A stretch of DNA of 64,000 nucleotides. It comes from Chitinophaga filiformis (lineage in GTDB: Bacteria > Bacteroidota > Bacteroidia > Chitinophagales > Chitinophagaceae). The notes beneath the pieces were generated by a model. The model searched no databases and was not told the DNA's origin. It saw nothing but the letters and a program-made list of their open reading frames with translations. Both the position numbers and the translations under genes were made by a program. Where the stretch lies: assembly GCF_900102545.1 (NCBI RefSeq), contig NZ_FNBN01000010.1:62001-126000 (forward strand). Reading direction: 5' to 3'. Numbering within the stretch: position 1 is the first letter of the stretch; every line of letters starts with the position of its first letter. Shown here one piece after another: positions 52,451 to 60,751 of the stretch.

Positions 52451-53383
52451 ATGAACACGAACCTGCCAATATTCGATATTCCATCGACAATCCGTTACTA
52501 CCTGTCGCTTGACAAAAAAGTGACACAGAGTTTCGGGATGGATAAGTACGATGAGCTGCTTCACCCTAACAATTTTGCTGTACTAAGCAACGAGGGAAGC
52601 GTGAAGAGTGGTCCTCCCATCAGGACTGATCACTATGCGGTTATTCTGTGCATCAGGGGCACCTGCCAGAAAACGATCGGCGCCTTTACCTTTAATGTAG
52701 GTCCCAAGTCCCTACACATCGTATCACCTAAACATACTACTTCTTTTGATAATGCTTCAGATGACCTGTTACTGTACATGGTGATGTTCAAGAAGGAGTT
52801 TATCACGGATACCTTTATCAAGCAAAGCGCGCTTGATCCGCTGATAGACCTCAATCCTTCCTGTGCGCCGGTATATACATTGTCGGAACCACATTTTCAG
52901 AAGACAAAACTACTTTTTGAACGAATAGACCAGGAATATCGCGAAAGCAATCCTTTCTTTCTGCAGATTGTTCGCTTACAGGTGGTCGAGTTACTGTATG
53001 AGGTGAACCGTGCTTTTGAAAAATGCCAGGAAAGCCGTCCTAACCATCAGCTGACAAGACAGTATGCCACTTTTGTCAATTTCCGGGATCTTGTGGAGGA
53101 GCATTTCCTGCATAAAAGGACGGTGCAGGAGTATGCGGATATGCTGCACATCACCGCCAAACATCTGAGTGAGATTGTGAAACAGGAAACCGGTAAAAAT
53201 GCTTTGCAGATCATACATAGCCGTTTATACCTGGAAGCCAAACTGCTGCTGTCTACCTCTACGCTCAGTGTGAAGGAAATCTCTGATCAGCTGAACTTTG
53301 ATACCAGCTCACATTTCAGCCGTTTCTTCAAAAAGTTTGCAGACGAGAATCCTTCTGATTTCAAGAAATTATCTGTAGCATAA
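52451..53383 (+). CDS. AraC family transcriptional regulator
   Basis: 310 residues with an N-terminal cupin sensor (~40-170; VILCIRGTCQKTIGAFTFNV) and a C-terminal HTH (~205-308; YADMLHITAKHLSEIVKQET, EISDQLNFDTSSHFSRFFKK). This type often controls single oxidoreductase or transporter genes; no co-oriented target follows. The predicted promoter leaves almost no leader. A palindrome at 52382-52398 may be its operator. Confidence 0.93.
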   Translation: MNTNLPIFDIPSTIRYYLSLDKKVTQSFGMDKYDELLHPNNFAVLSNEGSVKSGPPIRTDHYAVILCIRGTCQKTIGAFTFNVGPKSLHIVSPKHTTSFDNASDDLLLYMVMFKKEFITDTFIKQSALDPLIDLNPSCAPVYTLSEPHFQKTKLLFERIDQEYRESNPFFLQIVRLQVVELLYEVNRAFEKCQESRPNHQLTRQYATFVNFRDLVEEHFLHKRTVQEYADMLHITAKHLSEIVKQETGKNALQIIHSRLYLEAKLLLSTSTLSVKEISDQLNFDTSSHFSRFFKKFADENPSDFKKLSVA

Positions 53384-53396
53384 TATTTCTATCGCA

Positions 53397-53437
53397 TAAT
53401 AAAAATACAATAGGGCCTTTCAGATGAAAGGCCCTAT
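53397..53437. terminator. Bidirectional terminator
   Basis: AATAGGGCCTTTC (53409-53421) pairs perfectly with GAAAGGCCCTATT (53425-53437). The minus-strand RNA ends in a T-rich tract (plus-strand AATAAAAATACA), and the plus side has a weak one. It separates the convergent araC and barrel genes. Confidence 0.85.
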
Positions 53438-53513
53438 TCCATTTGATTATAAACCCCTTAACAATTATGTCCTACTTGTCCTATGCTTATCCTAATGTAT
53501 CCTAAGTTTATGC

Positions 53514-54083
53514 TTATAATTTGAAAGTGTATGCTACTCTTAATCCTATCAGATTAGCTGCGTCTCCACCGTCAACAAATTTTGAGTTACCGTCAAACTT
53601 CACGCCTGCATCCAGGTAACTGCCTTTGCCAAGTGGGATCAGGTAGCCAATTTGTGGGCTGTAGGTGAAGGCCGCTGTCTTATAACCGGTCGGACCATTT
53701 GTTATAAAGTTGACACCGGCCTGTCCCTGTACATACAGATTATTGCTCTGGAAAGGATAATACCTTAAACCAGCTTTCACGGGAATCCACTGCAAATCAT
53801 CGAGACCAGGTACATCATCTGCGAAAACATTGGCAAACCCTGCGTTCAAATTCACATATAATGTCTTCTTGATAATGGCATAATCTGCCTGTACAGAACC
53901 GCCTAAAGACCACTTGTAAAAATCACTGAAATTCCCAATCGGTATTCCTGCTTCCGGACCAGCACTCAAAGAGAATGAAGGTCTCTGTGGTTCACTGTTG
54001 CCTTTCGTTTGCGCCTTTACTCCAACTGCTACTGCTAATAATAATGCTAATGTTGTAACGCCTGTCTTAATCATCTTTTTCAT
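53514..54083 (-). CDS. Small outer-membrane beta-barrel protein
   Basis: 189 residues starting MKKMIKTGVTTLALLLAVAV, a signal peptide ending near KAQ. The mature protein is an OmpW/OmpX-like small barrel (FSLSAGPEAGIPIGNFSDFY, NNLYVQGQAGVNFI, SYLDAGVKFDG, C-terminal GLRVAYTFKL ending in phenylalanine-leucine). The frame extends upstream to 54248, but that part is basic and AT-rich and lies inside the predicted 5' leader. A promoter with a TTG-N20-TAATTTTG layout lies at 54191-54221, giving a leader of about 100 bases. Confidence 0.85.
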   Translation of the reverse strand: MKKMIKTGVTTLALLLAVAVGVKAQTKGNSEPQRPSFSLSAGPEAGIPIGNFSDFYKWSLGGSVQADYAIIKKTLYVNLNAGFANVFADDVPGLDDLQWIPVKAGLRYYPFQSNNLYVQGQAGVNFITNGPTGYKTAAFTYSPQIGYLIPLGKGSYLDAGVKFDGNSKFVDGGDAANLIGLRVAYTFKL

Positions 54084-54190
54084 CGTCTTTCGTTTTAATC
54101 TTGTTCTATTAATCTTTAATTCTTCTTTTGTTCTTCTTTGTTCCTGTTCTATTCTTCTGTTTATCGCAGCGCTGTATAAATCTGATGACA

Positions 54191-54221
54191 CAAAATTATG
54201 TCGCGATACATTGCTCATCAA
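54191..54221 (-). promoter_or_regulatory. Promoter of the small barrel gene
   Basis: On the minus strand TTG (plus 54219-54221), 20 bases, then TAATTTTG (plus 54191-54198): a full match to the Bacteroidota -33/-7 pattern. It rules out the longer reading frame for the downstream protein. Confidence 0.7.
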
Positions 54222-54234
54222 TCCCAAAAAGGCG

Positions 54235-54295
54235 GATAAAAAAACCAATTTTTCTGCTCCACAATAAAATTTTAGGCGAGCAGAAAAATTGGTTT
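54235..54295 (-). terminator. Strong terminator before the barrel gene promoter
   Basis: AAACCAATTTTTCTGCTC (54242-54259) pairs perfectly over 18 bp with GAGCAGAAAAATTGGTTT (54278-54295) around an 18-base loop. The minus-strand RNA continues into TTTTTTTA. It ends minus-strand transcription arriving from the lipoprotein gene at 54463-54900. Confidence 0.85.
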
Positions 54296-54338
54296 CTTAA
54301 ACCGTGATATTGGTATTTAATATACCCCTGGGAGGTAC

Positions 54339-54346
54339 TACATTTG
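54339..54346 (+). promoter_or_regulatory. -7 box of small RNA copy 3
   Basis: TACATTTG fits TAnnTTTG. A TTG lies at 54310-54312, 26 bases upstream, which is longer than usual. The distance to the conserved RNA core (33 bases) is nearly the same as in copy 1 (31 bases). Confidence 0.5.
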
Positions 54347-54352
54347 TGACGC

Positions 54353-54434
54353 AAAACACGAAAAATAATTACAGTAATAAACAGTTGTAGGTTTAGGTAG
54401 AAACGGATGTAATCATACATCCGTTTATTTTTTT
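54353..54434 (+). ncRNA. Putative small RNA, copy 3 of a repeated element
   Basis: An intergenic unit of about 82 bases contains a short 5' dyad (ATTAC/GTAAT), the core AACAGTTGTAGGTTTA (54380-54395), 5 bases, a perfect terminator stem AAACGGATGT/ACATCCGTTT (54401-54426), then ATTTTTTT. The core is identical to copy 1, while the terminator stem has a different sequence but the same position, which points to selection for structure. It is divergent from the barrel gene's transcript, and no open reading frame is present. Confidence 0.55.
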
Positions 54435-54462
54435 ACACAAACTGTATTACTACATCCTGATA

Positions 54463-54900
54463 TCAATAAGCTATTTTACAGGCCGTTACCCTGCCGGTTC
54501 TTTCCATTGTTCCTTTGGCCAGTACGATATTAATCTCTGCCTGCGTTTCCTTTTCCGCGAAGAATCCTTCTACTTTCAGCGCCTGATAGCCTGGCCTCGC
54601 AACCTTAAAAGGATGTGTGTTCTTCAGACCCAGGTATAGGGTAAAGACGCCTGAGGAGTCGGCGAGAACAGTCTTTCTCCCTTCTTCCAGCGTGATAACT
54701 ACGCCGGAAAGAGGCAACAGTGAATCTTTTTCATCAGGCAGGATCTTTTGCTCAAATACACGACCTTTCAGAATAGCGATGATAGTGTCCGGTTCCGGAC
54801 CACAATTGAAAGAAGTTATCCTGCTTTCATACACAGTTGAACAGCCAAAAACGGTTGCCCCCAGGAAGAGGCAGGGGAGCAGAGAGCGAAATAGCGTCAT
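54463..54900 (-). CDS. Lipoprotein with carboxypeptidase regulatory-like domain
   Basis: 145 residues. Signal peptide MTLFRSLLPCLFLGATVFGC has lipobox VFGC with lipidated Cys20. The mature part is a transthyretin-like beta-sandwich: ILKGRVFEQKILPDE, LPLSGVVITLEEGRKTVLAD, SSGVFTLYLGLKNTHPFKVA and RPGYQALKVEGF. This kind of domain is common as a stand-alone surface lipoprotein in Bacteroidota. Terminated by the hairpin at 54235-54295. Function unknown. Confidence 0.85.
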   Translation of the reverse strand: MTLFRSLLPCLFLGATVFGCSTVYESRITSFNCGPEPDTIIAILKGRVFEQKILPDEKDSLLPLSGVVITLEEGRKTVLADSSGVFTLYLGLKNTHPFKVARPGYQALKVEGFFAEKETQAEINIVLAKGTMERTGRVTACKIAY

Positions 54901-55217
54901 GACATCATAAGTTAATATACGAGGGTTTCCCTACGGTTTTTCACCATAGCGCCCATTCCAAACGTAGAAGGGGGCATACCTCTGTGCTTGTTAGATACGG
55001 TTGAAGTGTCTTTTGTTTATCAATTCCGGTTCATCTGCAATCACTACGATAGCATAATATTACTGGGCAGCAGCCGGTTTTCGATCAGTTAAGCTTCAGC
55101 TGGTAATACACTGCTGCCAGGTCTTATTGGCATGTCTTCAAATAGCTTTCCCCGTAGTGCTCCGAATGTCCGGCCCTACTGATATAAAGATACACTAAAA
55201 TGGATAATGAGGGGTCC
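54901..55217. other. Intergenic stretch
   Basis: About 320 bases between the lipoprotein gene and a small membrane-protein gene. No frame, tRNA or clear terminator can be supported. Confidence 0.5.
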
Positions 55218-55328
55218 TTATCTTTTCAAGCGGGATGCTGCAAACAATATAATAGCGATCACGAGCAGCGCCCATAATATTTCACGATAGGTGCCTTTCT
55301 GCATAATGATCTGTTTTAACCTGGTCAT
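55218..55328 (-). CDS. 36-residue single-helix membrane protein
   Basis: A short frame with a good layout: MTRLKQIIMQKGTYREIL, then a hydrophobic helix (residues ~18-32, WALLVIAIILFAAS) and a basic end, RLKR, before TAA. Basic residues lie on both sides of one membrane segment. It sits alone between a terminator (55372-55424) and non-coding DNA. No family is recognised. Size and shape resemble stress-induced small membrane proteins or type I toxins, but no antisense RNA is seen. Expression is not proven. Confidence 0.45.
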   Translation of the reverse strand: MTRLKQIIMQKGTYREILWALLVIAIILFAASRLKR

Positions 55329-55371
55329 TTTGATTTTGCTGTTTGTTTGGGTGTTTAAATGTTGTAAAGCT

Positions 55372-55424
55372 TTAAAAAAAAGTGGTCTGGAAAGGGAGCG
55401 TCAGAACGCTCCTTTTCCAGACCA
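55372..55424 (-). terminator. Terminator of the 55633-55977 gene
   Basis: TGGTCTGGAAAGGGAGCGT pairs with ACGCTCCTTTTCCAGACCA (one G-U) around a 4-base loop. The minus-strand RNA continues into eight T (plus-strand A run at 55374-55381). Confidence 0.88.
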
Positions 55425-55632
55425 TCAAAATACATGTAAGCCATCGAAAACTTGTCTGTACGGAATTATATCACAAGGGAAATATCCGTACTTCTACGCA
55501 GCTTTTTCAGCGGTACTACGCTTATTTAACTCATTATAAGGGAGTAATTTGCACATACATCGGACAGGAATTTCACTTTGGCAAGTTTCGCTCTGTGTAT
55601 GATGGAGCGGAACTTGTAAAGTGGAATTATCA

Positions 55633-55977
55633 TTACCAGATAGTGACAAAATTGGGCGTTCCGTTAACTACCTCGACATATATGATACCTAGCTGGGTTC
55701 TCGGACCTCCAGCCTGACCGCCACTGAACGTATAAGGACCATAGGTAGTTCCGTTATTGGTGTACGTTATGGTTTGCGGCGCAGTACCAATGTAAAAGAT
55801 ATGCCAGCTAATATTGCCATAAGGACTACCGGTCAGTACGCCATCAGTTTCATAAGCAAAAGGCTTTGCAGCTTCCTGTTTTAAAGGAGCTTTTACTGAG
55901 TGGCTATTAGCAGCATTTAAACCGGAAAAAGACAAGATCAGACATGACAACAATGCAAACGGGAAAACTTTTTTCAT
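55633..55977 (-). CDS. Small secreted hypothetical protein
   Basis: 114 residues with a signal peptide (MKKVFPFALLSCLILSFSGL, cleavage near NAA). The mature ~90 residues are rich in Tyr, Thr and Gly (ISWHIFYIGTAPQTITYTNN, GTTYGPYTFSGGQAGGPRTQ) and likely beta-structured, with no known domain. Possibly a short exported product or a precursor-like protein. It has a long 3' region (55425-55632) ending in a strong terminator. Confidence 0.7.
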   Translation of the reverse strand: MKKVFPFALLSCLILSFSGLNAANSHSVKAPLKQEAAKPFAYETDGVLTGSPYGNISWHIFYIGTAPQTITYTNNGTTYGPYTFSGGQAGGPRTQLGIIYVEVVNGTPNFVTIW

Positions 55978-56133
55978 AAGATAACTATGTGATTCGGGTT
56001 AAAAAATAATTCATACACAATATATGATTATTCCTTAATAATAGCAAAGTAATTATAGCGTTCCCGGATACATTTTGCATCTATTTCGTGCTGTATACAA
56101 AGCGATATCTACCGATCAATTTTATCTCTATCT

Positions 56134-57099
56134 TCAGCTATATTTTTTCTTCACTGCCCCGGCAAGCAGTACACCAATCCCCACCAATGCAAGGACTGCC
56201 GCAGCTTTGAGCAATGTATGTCTCTTATTTGCAGGCGGAACATATTCTACCCCACTGATGCCGGCAACAGCAGGATCCTGTGAGTAACGACCATTCTCCG
56301 GCACCGCTTTTTCCTTGAAGTTGTCTGCTAATTCCTGCAATGCTTTTAGTGCTTCGCCTTCCATAGGCATACCATGTCCGGTAGCTACAATAGATGGTTG
56401 TAAAGAGGCTAGTGTCTGAACAGATTTTTCCGCCAGGCCCCAGTCATAGGTGAAGTAACGCGGAGGACCGGAAAGCTTCTTTTCCTGTTTCAGTACAGAC
56501 AATAAAGATTCCTGTTGTGTAGTTACGAACGCATCTCCTGCCAGCAGCACACCATCCTGTTCCCTGAACAGGCTGATATGTCCGGGTGCATGACCAGGAG
56601 TATGGAAGTACTGCCATTCCTTCAAACCGGGTATATTCCCCTGTTCGGGCAGCATTAGTAAACGACCTTCGAGATCGATAGGCCCCTTGGGGAATAAAAA
56701 GGAGAGGGTCGTAAACAATCCGCCGCCGGCAGAAGGATCTGGCGGCGGATAAGCAGAACGTCCGGTCAGGTAGGGCGCCTCCAGGTAATGTGCATAAACC
56801 GGGACATCCCATTCATCAGCAAGCTGCTTCACTGACCCGGTATGATCAAAATGTCCGTGTGTAAGGATGATGGCAGCAGGCGTAGCCTGGGGCCAGAACA
56901 ACTGCTTCGCCACTCTTTTGATCCTGGCTGCCGAAGTAGATAAACCTGCATCCAGCAGTACCCAGTGATTGGTAGAAGCATCATGTATGAAATAAATATT
57001 GACGATCTTGTCACGAATACCCCATACTCCCGGAGCCACATAAAACCACTCATGCTTTGAGCATGCTTTAATTTTAACCAGCGCTTGTTGTTTTTTCAT
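56134..57099 (-). CDS. MBL-fold metallo-hydrolase with C-terminal membrane anchor
   Basis: 321 residues. Metal-binding motif HGHFDHTG (His81, His83, Asp85, His86), with further ligands in FHTPGHAPGHISLF and LAGDAF and in VATGHGMPM. It is close to glyoxalase-II/ribonuclease-Z-like MBL hydrolases. Unusually, the last ~25 residues form a membrane helix (LLKAAAVLALVGIGVLLAGA) ending in KKKYS. The ATG at 57099 (MKKQQALVKIK) is preferred to 57123. Substrate unknown. Confidence 0.92.
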   Translation of the reverse strand: MKKQQALVKIKACSKHEWFYVAPGVWGIRDKIVNIYFIHDASTNHWVLLDAGLSTSAARIKRVAKQLFWPQATPAAIILTHGHFDHTGSVKQLADEWDVPVYAHYLEAPYLTGRSAYPPPDPSAGGGLFTTLSFLFPKGPIDLEGRLLMLPEQGNIPGLKEWQYFHTPGHAPGHISLFREQDGVLLAGDAFVTTQQESLLSVLKQEKKLSGPPRYFTYDWGLAEKSVQTLASLQPSIVATGHGMPMEGEALKALQELADNFKEKAVPENGRYSQDPAVAGISGVEYVPPANKRHTLLKAAAVLALVGIGVLLAGAVKKKYS

Positions 57100-57173
57100 A
57101 TTGAACGGAATTAACATGAACACTGGTTATTTCTAATCAAAACTCATGCTGAGTCAATCAGACACAACCATAA

Positions 57174-58592
57174 TCAGTCCTCTTTACTTCCGTCATCCGC
57201 CATTCTTACCACTTTTGGAGAGAATCTGGCAACAATATCCACCAGGTCCTTCTGTGCGTCCATTACTATATTGATATCTTTATAAGCCATAGGCGCTTCG
57301 TCTAGGCCTGCACCGATCAATGTTACACCATTGGCCTGCAGCATGGCCCGCATCTCCTGATTTGTGATGTTCTGCATAGCAGCAGTACGGCTCATCTGAC
57401 GTCCGGCCCCATGTGAAGCGGAGTTAATGGCAGTTTCCTCCCCTTTTCCTCTGACCAGGAATCCCGGCGCAGTCATGGACCCCGGAATGATCCCCATTAC
57501 ACCTTTACCAGCCGGCGTGGCACCCTTTCTATGCACAATCACTTCTTCCCCATTCCACATCTCCTTCCAGGCAAAGTTGTGGTGGTTTTCCACTTTGGCC
57601 AGCAGGTTACCACCTATGGCTTTGGCCATTTTATCATGGATCACTTCATGGCAGGCGGAGGCATAGTCACCGGCCAGGTTCATTGCCAGCCAGTATTCCT
57701 GGCCCGCCTCCGTATTCATATCCAGATAGGCAAGGTTAGATGCTTCCTTAGGCAGTTTACACAGTTCCTTAGCCAGCCGGGTATAATAACCGGCAATGGT
57801 AGCCCCCATACCTCTGGAACCGGAGTGAGTCAACAGCGCCAGGTATTTTCCTTTGGGTATGTTCAGCGGTTTATCGTCTTCTGCAAATTCAATGATACCC
57901 CATTCTACAAAGTGGTTACCACCACCGGAAGTCCCCAGCTGAGACCAGGCTTTATCTTTCAGGCTTTTGATGAACTGCGTCATATTGAACTCATTCCGGT
58001 CCAATACACTATGTTCTGACCTATGCTTACCATGGAATCCGTGGCCGGCTCCGAAACGGGTATGGGCAATTAATTCCCGTTTATAGGTATCCTGGTTATT
58101 AATAAAGGCTTCTTCAGTAATATCAAAGATGGACAGTGCCATACGGCAACCAATATCCACCCCTACACCATAAGGGATCACAGCGTTCTTTGTGGCCAGT
58201 ACCCCTCCTATCGGCAACCCATATCCCTGATGCGCATCCGGCATCAAAGCACCCGCTACCGTAACCGGCAGTCTCATGGCAGTTCCCATCTGTTTCAATG
58301 CACCCTCCGCAATATGCGCTGATCCGTATATAGCGAACTCCTTTGCAGTATCATTCAGGAAGATTGCTTCATCTGTTTCCCTCGCCTCCTCGATCATCTT
58401 TGTGGCCAGTTCTTCCAGGATCTCATGATCCAGGAAAGTCTCCGGCTTCTCCAGCAGGTCTTTCATCAATGCCAATACGGTTTCGTGTTCAGCTCCCTGA
58501 TAATGTTTTTCAATTATTGCAAGCGCTAAACCAAGCATTTTGCTCTGTGGGTAGCCAATAGCTAACAGATCTTTACCGTTAATGCTGTTCAT
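57174..58592 (-). CDS. rtcB: RtcB family RNA ligase
   Basis: A 472-residue RtcB-type enzyme, which joins RNA 2',3'-cyclic phosphate ends to 5'-OH ends using GTP and Mn. Key motifs are GVGVDIGCRM (metal-binding Asp and Cys), GGGNHFVEWG (His ligand), THSGSRGMGA, and SHGAGRQMSR with the histidine that is guanylylated. Length is slightly above E. coli RtcB. No archease or RtcA gene is beside it. The second ATG (58592) is chosen because MNSINGKDLLAIGYPQ matches the family start. Confidence 0.95.
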   Translation of the reverse strand: MNSINGKDLLAIGYPQSKMLGLALAIIEKHYQGAEHETVLALMKDLLEKPETFLDHEILEELATKMIEEARETDEAIFLNDTAKEFAIYGSAHIAEGALKQMGTAMRLPVTVAGALMPDAHQGYGLPIGGVLATKNAVIPYGVGVDIGCRMALSIFDITEEAFINNQDTYKRELIAHTRFGAGHGFHGKHRSEHSVLDRNEFNMTQFIKSLKDKAWSQLGTSGGGNHFVEWGIIEFAEDDKPLNIPKGKYLALLTHSGSRGMGATIAGYYTRLAKELCKLPKEASNLAYLDMNTEAGQEYWLAMNLAGDYASACHEVIHDKMAKAIGGNLLAKVENHHNFAWKEMWNGEEVIVHRKGATPAGKGVMGIIPGSMTAPGFLVRGKGEETAINSASHGAGRQMSRTAAMQNITNQEMRAMLQANGVTLIGAGLDEAPMAYKDINIVMDAQKDLVDIVARFSPKVVRMADDGSKED

Positions 58593-58699
58593 ATGCATTA
58601 TTTATTAGGTTATAATAATAATGCAATATTCATGACAATATGCGCACTTTTTTTGCGCACTTCTCAGGAGTTTTTATCTTTTTTCGAATAAACTTATTT

Positions 58700-59500
58700 T
58701 CAACGTCTTATAGCAACAATATTCTGAAAGGCGAAGATTTCGAAAGCTGCGACATTATATTCTCCGAGAGCTTTCAGCCCATCCGGCAACAGACGGTAGA
58801 AATCATACCCCGGCAGTATATCTATAATGTCCTTAAAGAAGGTGCGGGAAATGACATTCATTTCATTAAACTCTATCTGAATAACATTGATCATTCCGCC
58901 TGCGATGGCATGATGAGCGCCTTTTAATACGTTTAGTTCATTGCCTTCCGTATCCACTTTCAGCAAGGCAATCTCGGACAACTGATGATCTTCAATAAAC
59001 TCGTCAATAGTGGTCAGGTCAATGGCTATCTCTTCCACCTCACTCTTCCGGAAATCAGCAATCACTTCCTTATACATACTGGCATGCTCAGAGCCCTTGT
59101 TCTCCACATAGTCATAGATAAACGCAGTCTCTGCATACTCCCCTGCTCCCTTTTGCACAGGAATAAAATGGTGCTTTGTCGCTGCCTCCGTCAGCTTATT
59201 GTAAGCAACAGGATGCGGTTCAAACGCGTAGATAGGCAGCGAGACCTTCTTATTACGCAGCATTACGGAGTAATGGCCAATATTTGCGCCTACGTCCAGG
59301 ATCACCCCTCTGCTGAACCTCCCGGTGGCAATCATATACTTCACAAAGGCATTCTCGCCACTTATATGATCGTTTTCGTGATTCATGATACCCAACCCTC
59401 TCATACTTAATTTATACAGGAGTAGGTTAATAGGGTAAAGCGCCTTCCGCGCGAAAATAAAGACGTATGCCTTTCTCAGGGCATTGGTGAATGGATTCAT
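58700..59500 (-). CDS. FkbM family methyltransferase
   Basis: 266 residues. SAM-binding features are GVILDVGANIGHYSVML (~80-96), YAFEPHPVAYNKL, and LLKVDTEGNELNVLKGA, the FkbM hallmark. Probable O-methyltransferase acting on a sugar or lipid of the surface polysaccharide. The frame lies just downstream of a second FkbM-like gene (26 bases), so the two are co-transcribed. Confidence 0.93.
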   Translation of the reverse strand: MNPFTNALRKAYVFIFARKALYPINLLLYKLSMRGLGIMNHENDHISGENAFVKYMIATGRFSRGVILDVGANIGHYSVMLRNKKVSLPIYAFEPHPVAYNKLTEAATKHHFIPVQKGAGEYAETAFIYDYVENKGSEHASMYKEVIADFRKSEVEEIAIDLTTIDEFIEDHQLSEIALLKVDTEGNELNVLKGAHHAIAGGMINVIQIEFNEMNVISRTFFKDIIDILPGYDFYRLLPDGLKALGEYNVAAFEIFAFQNIVAIRR

Positions 59501-59526
59501 TGCTTCATGTAGTTTGTTGTGGTATG

Positions 59527-60441
59527 TTATAATTGTTCCTCCTGTCCTGTCATTACATTATATACAGCCAATCCTTTTATACATTCATATCTTTCAGATC
59601 CCGACAAGTAGTTGAGGTTCCCTTTTTTGTCACGGCTTTCGCGGAAGCGGGAATACACATAGCCTTCTTCCGCACTGAGCGCTCTGAGTTCTCCCAGTCT
59701 GTTCTTCTTTACGAAATAAGCATTATTACCTATTGAATTGGATCCTACAAAAGCATACCCTTTTTCTTCGGCCAATACACATAATGCTTTCAGGGATGCG
59801 CCAAAATAAAGGTAACTGTAGTGGGCATGCTCTCTTACAAAATCCGGTTTATAAGGCACCGTCACCGCCCGGTCAATACCGAATACACTATTATACTCGG
59901 CTACTACTATTACCGGATCAACTACATGAATAGCTTTCCATACCCAATAGTCGTTACCGTCAATATCGACAGAGAGCAGCCCTATTTCTCCCTTCAGGCC
60001 CTGCCCACCGATCAGGTCATTGATATTCTCTGCGGTGATGAATGCCTGCAGGGCTTTCAGGTTATGCTGATAATAGATATCGTCAGACATGATATACCGT
60101 ATACTCTTCTCCGATCCATCTATTACCAGTCCGGACCAGTTGTTATATTTTAACAGGAAGCGCGTATTGGATTCAACATAGTTTTCCACGCCGAACTCAA
60201 TAAAGGTAGTCTCCGGGGTATACACCTTATTAATGAGATATTGAATGATACCATCATCTCCTGTCTGGGAGAAGACTTTAAACTCTGCGGATGATATATT
60301 GTCAAGAACCGGCAATTCCTTGTTCTGCCGGGCGAGAAGGGTACCTAGTAACAGCAGGTCTGTTTGTTGTGCTTTTCTTGAGGTGTACAAAAAATGGTGC
60401 AATACATTCACCAATTTCGTCATTCGTTTCATCAGGAACAT
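59527..60441 (-). CDS. FkbM-like putative methyltransferase
   Basis: 304 residues, possibly starting at one of two further ATGs (60432, 60423). The segments EFKVFSQTGDDGIIQYLI, TFIEFGVENYVESNTRFLL and LLSVDIDGNDYWVWKAI correspond to the FkbM-like fold, but the glycine-rich SAM loop DVGANxG is replaced by EFGVENYVE, seen in a less-studied branch often annotated as methyltransferase-like. Paired with a standard FkbM gene immediately downstream. Likely in glycan modification; activity unproven. Confidence 0.75.
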   Translation of the reverse strand: MFLMKRMTKLVNVLHHFLYTSRKAQQTDLLLLGTLLARQNKELPVLDNISSAEFKVFSQTGDDGIIQYLINKVYTPETTFIEFGVENYVESNTRFLLKYNNWSGLVIDGSEKSIRYIMSDDIYYQHNLKALQAFITAENINDLIGGQGLKGEIGLLSVDIDGNDYWVWKAIHVVDPVIVVAEYNSVFGIDRAVTVPYKPDFVREHAHYSYLYFGASLKALCVLAEEKGYAFVGSNSIGNNAYFVKKNRLGELRALSAEEGYVYSRFRESRDKKGNLNYLSGSERYECIKGLAVYNVMTGQEEQL

Positions 60442-60751
60442 GGTATGAATTGAGTAAGGGAGTGTTCTCCTTAAATTTATTACCCCATAAATACATATAA
60501 TTACAATTATTGTTCATTTCGCGATAATTTATAACATATGCGTTCAGGTGCCTCTTTTGGGATAATCAATGTGACAAAGGAGTCGTTCTGTCTGCTTAAC
60601 TTTTTTCGCAATTTTGTGCATATGATATTTTTGATTTAACTTGCCTCAGTCTGAGAATGCGTAATCAATAAAATCTGCAAAACTTGTTTGCATATAATGG
60701 TGCCCCAATCATTATAAGGTGTTTTATTGTCTCTACTTGATCGCTATTTCC
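60442..60751. other. Divergent intergenic region
   Basis: About 310 bases between the FkbM-like pair (minus) and the acyltransferase (plus). It is AT-rich with several TTTTG-containing stretches (for example near 60610), so promoters for both directions are expected, but no single box can be chosen confidently. No gene or RNA seen. Confidence 0.5.

Noticed and set aside
54084..54248. N-terminal extension of the small barrel protein
   Set aside because: A complete promoter at 54191-54221 lies inside it, and the signal peptide begins at 54083.
55291..55717. Two plus-strand frames near the small secreted protein
   Set aside because: They cross a strong minus-strand terminator and the 3' end of the secreted-protein gene, and show no domain or signal.
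60302..60517. Short minus-strand frame ahead of the FkbM-like gene
   Set aside because: Overlaps the N-terminus of the FkbM-like protein in another frame and has no gene-like features.
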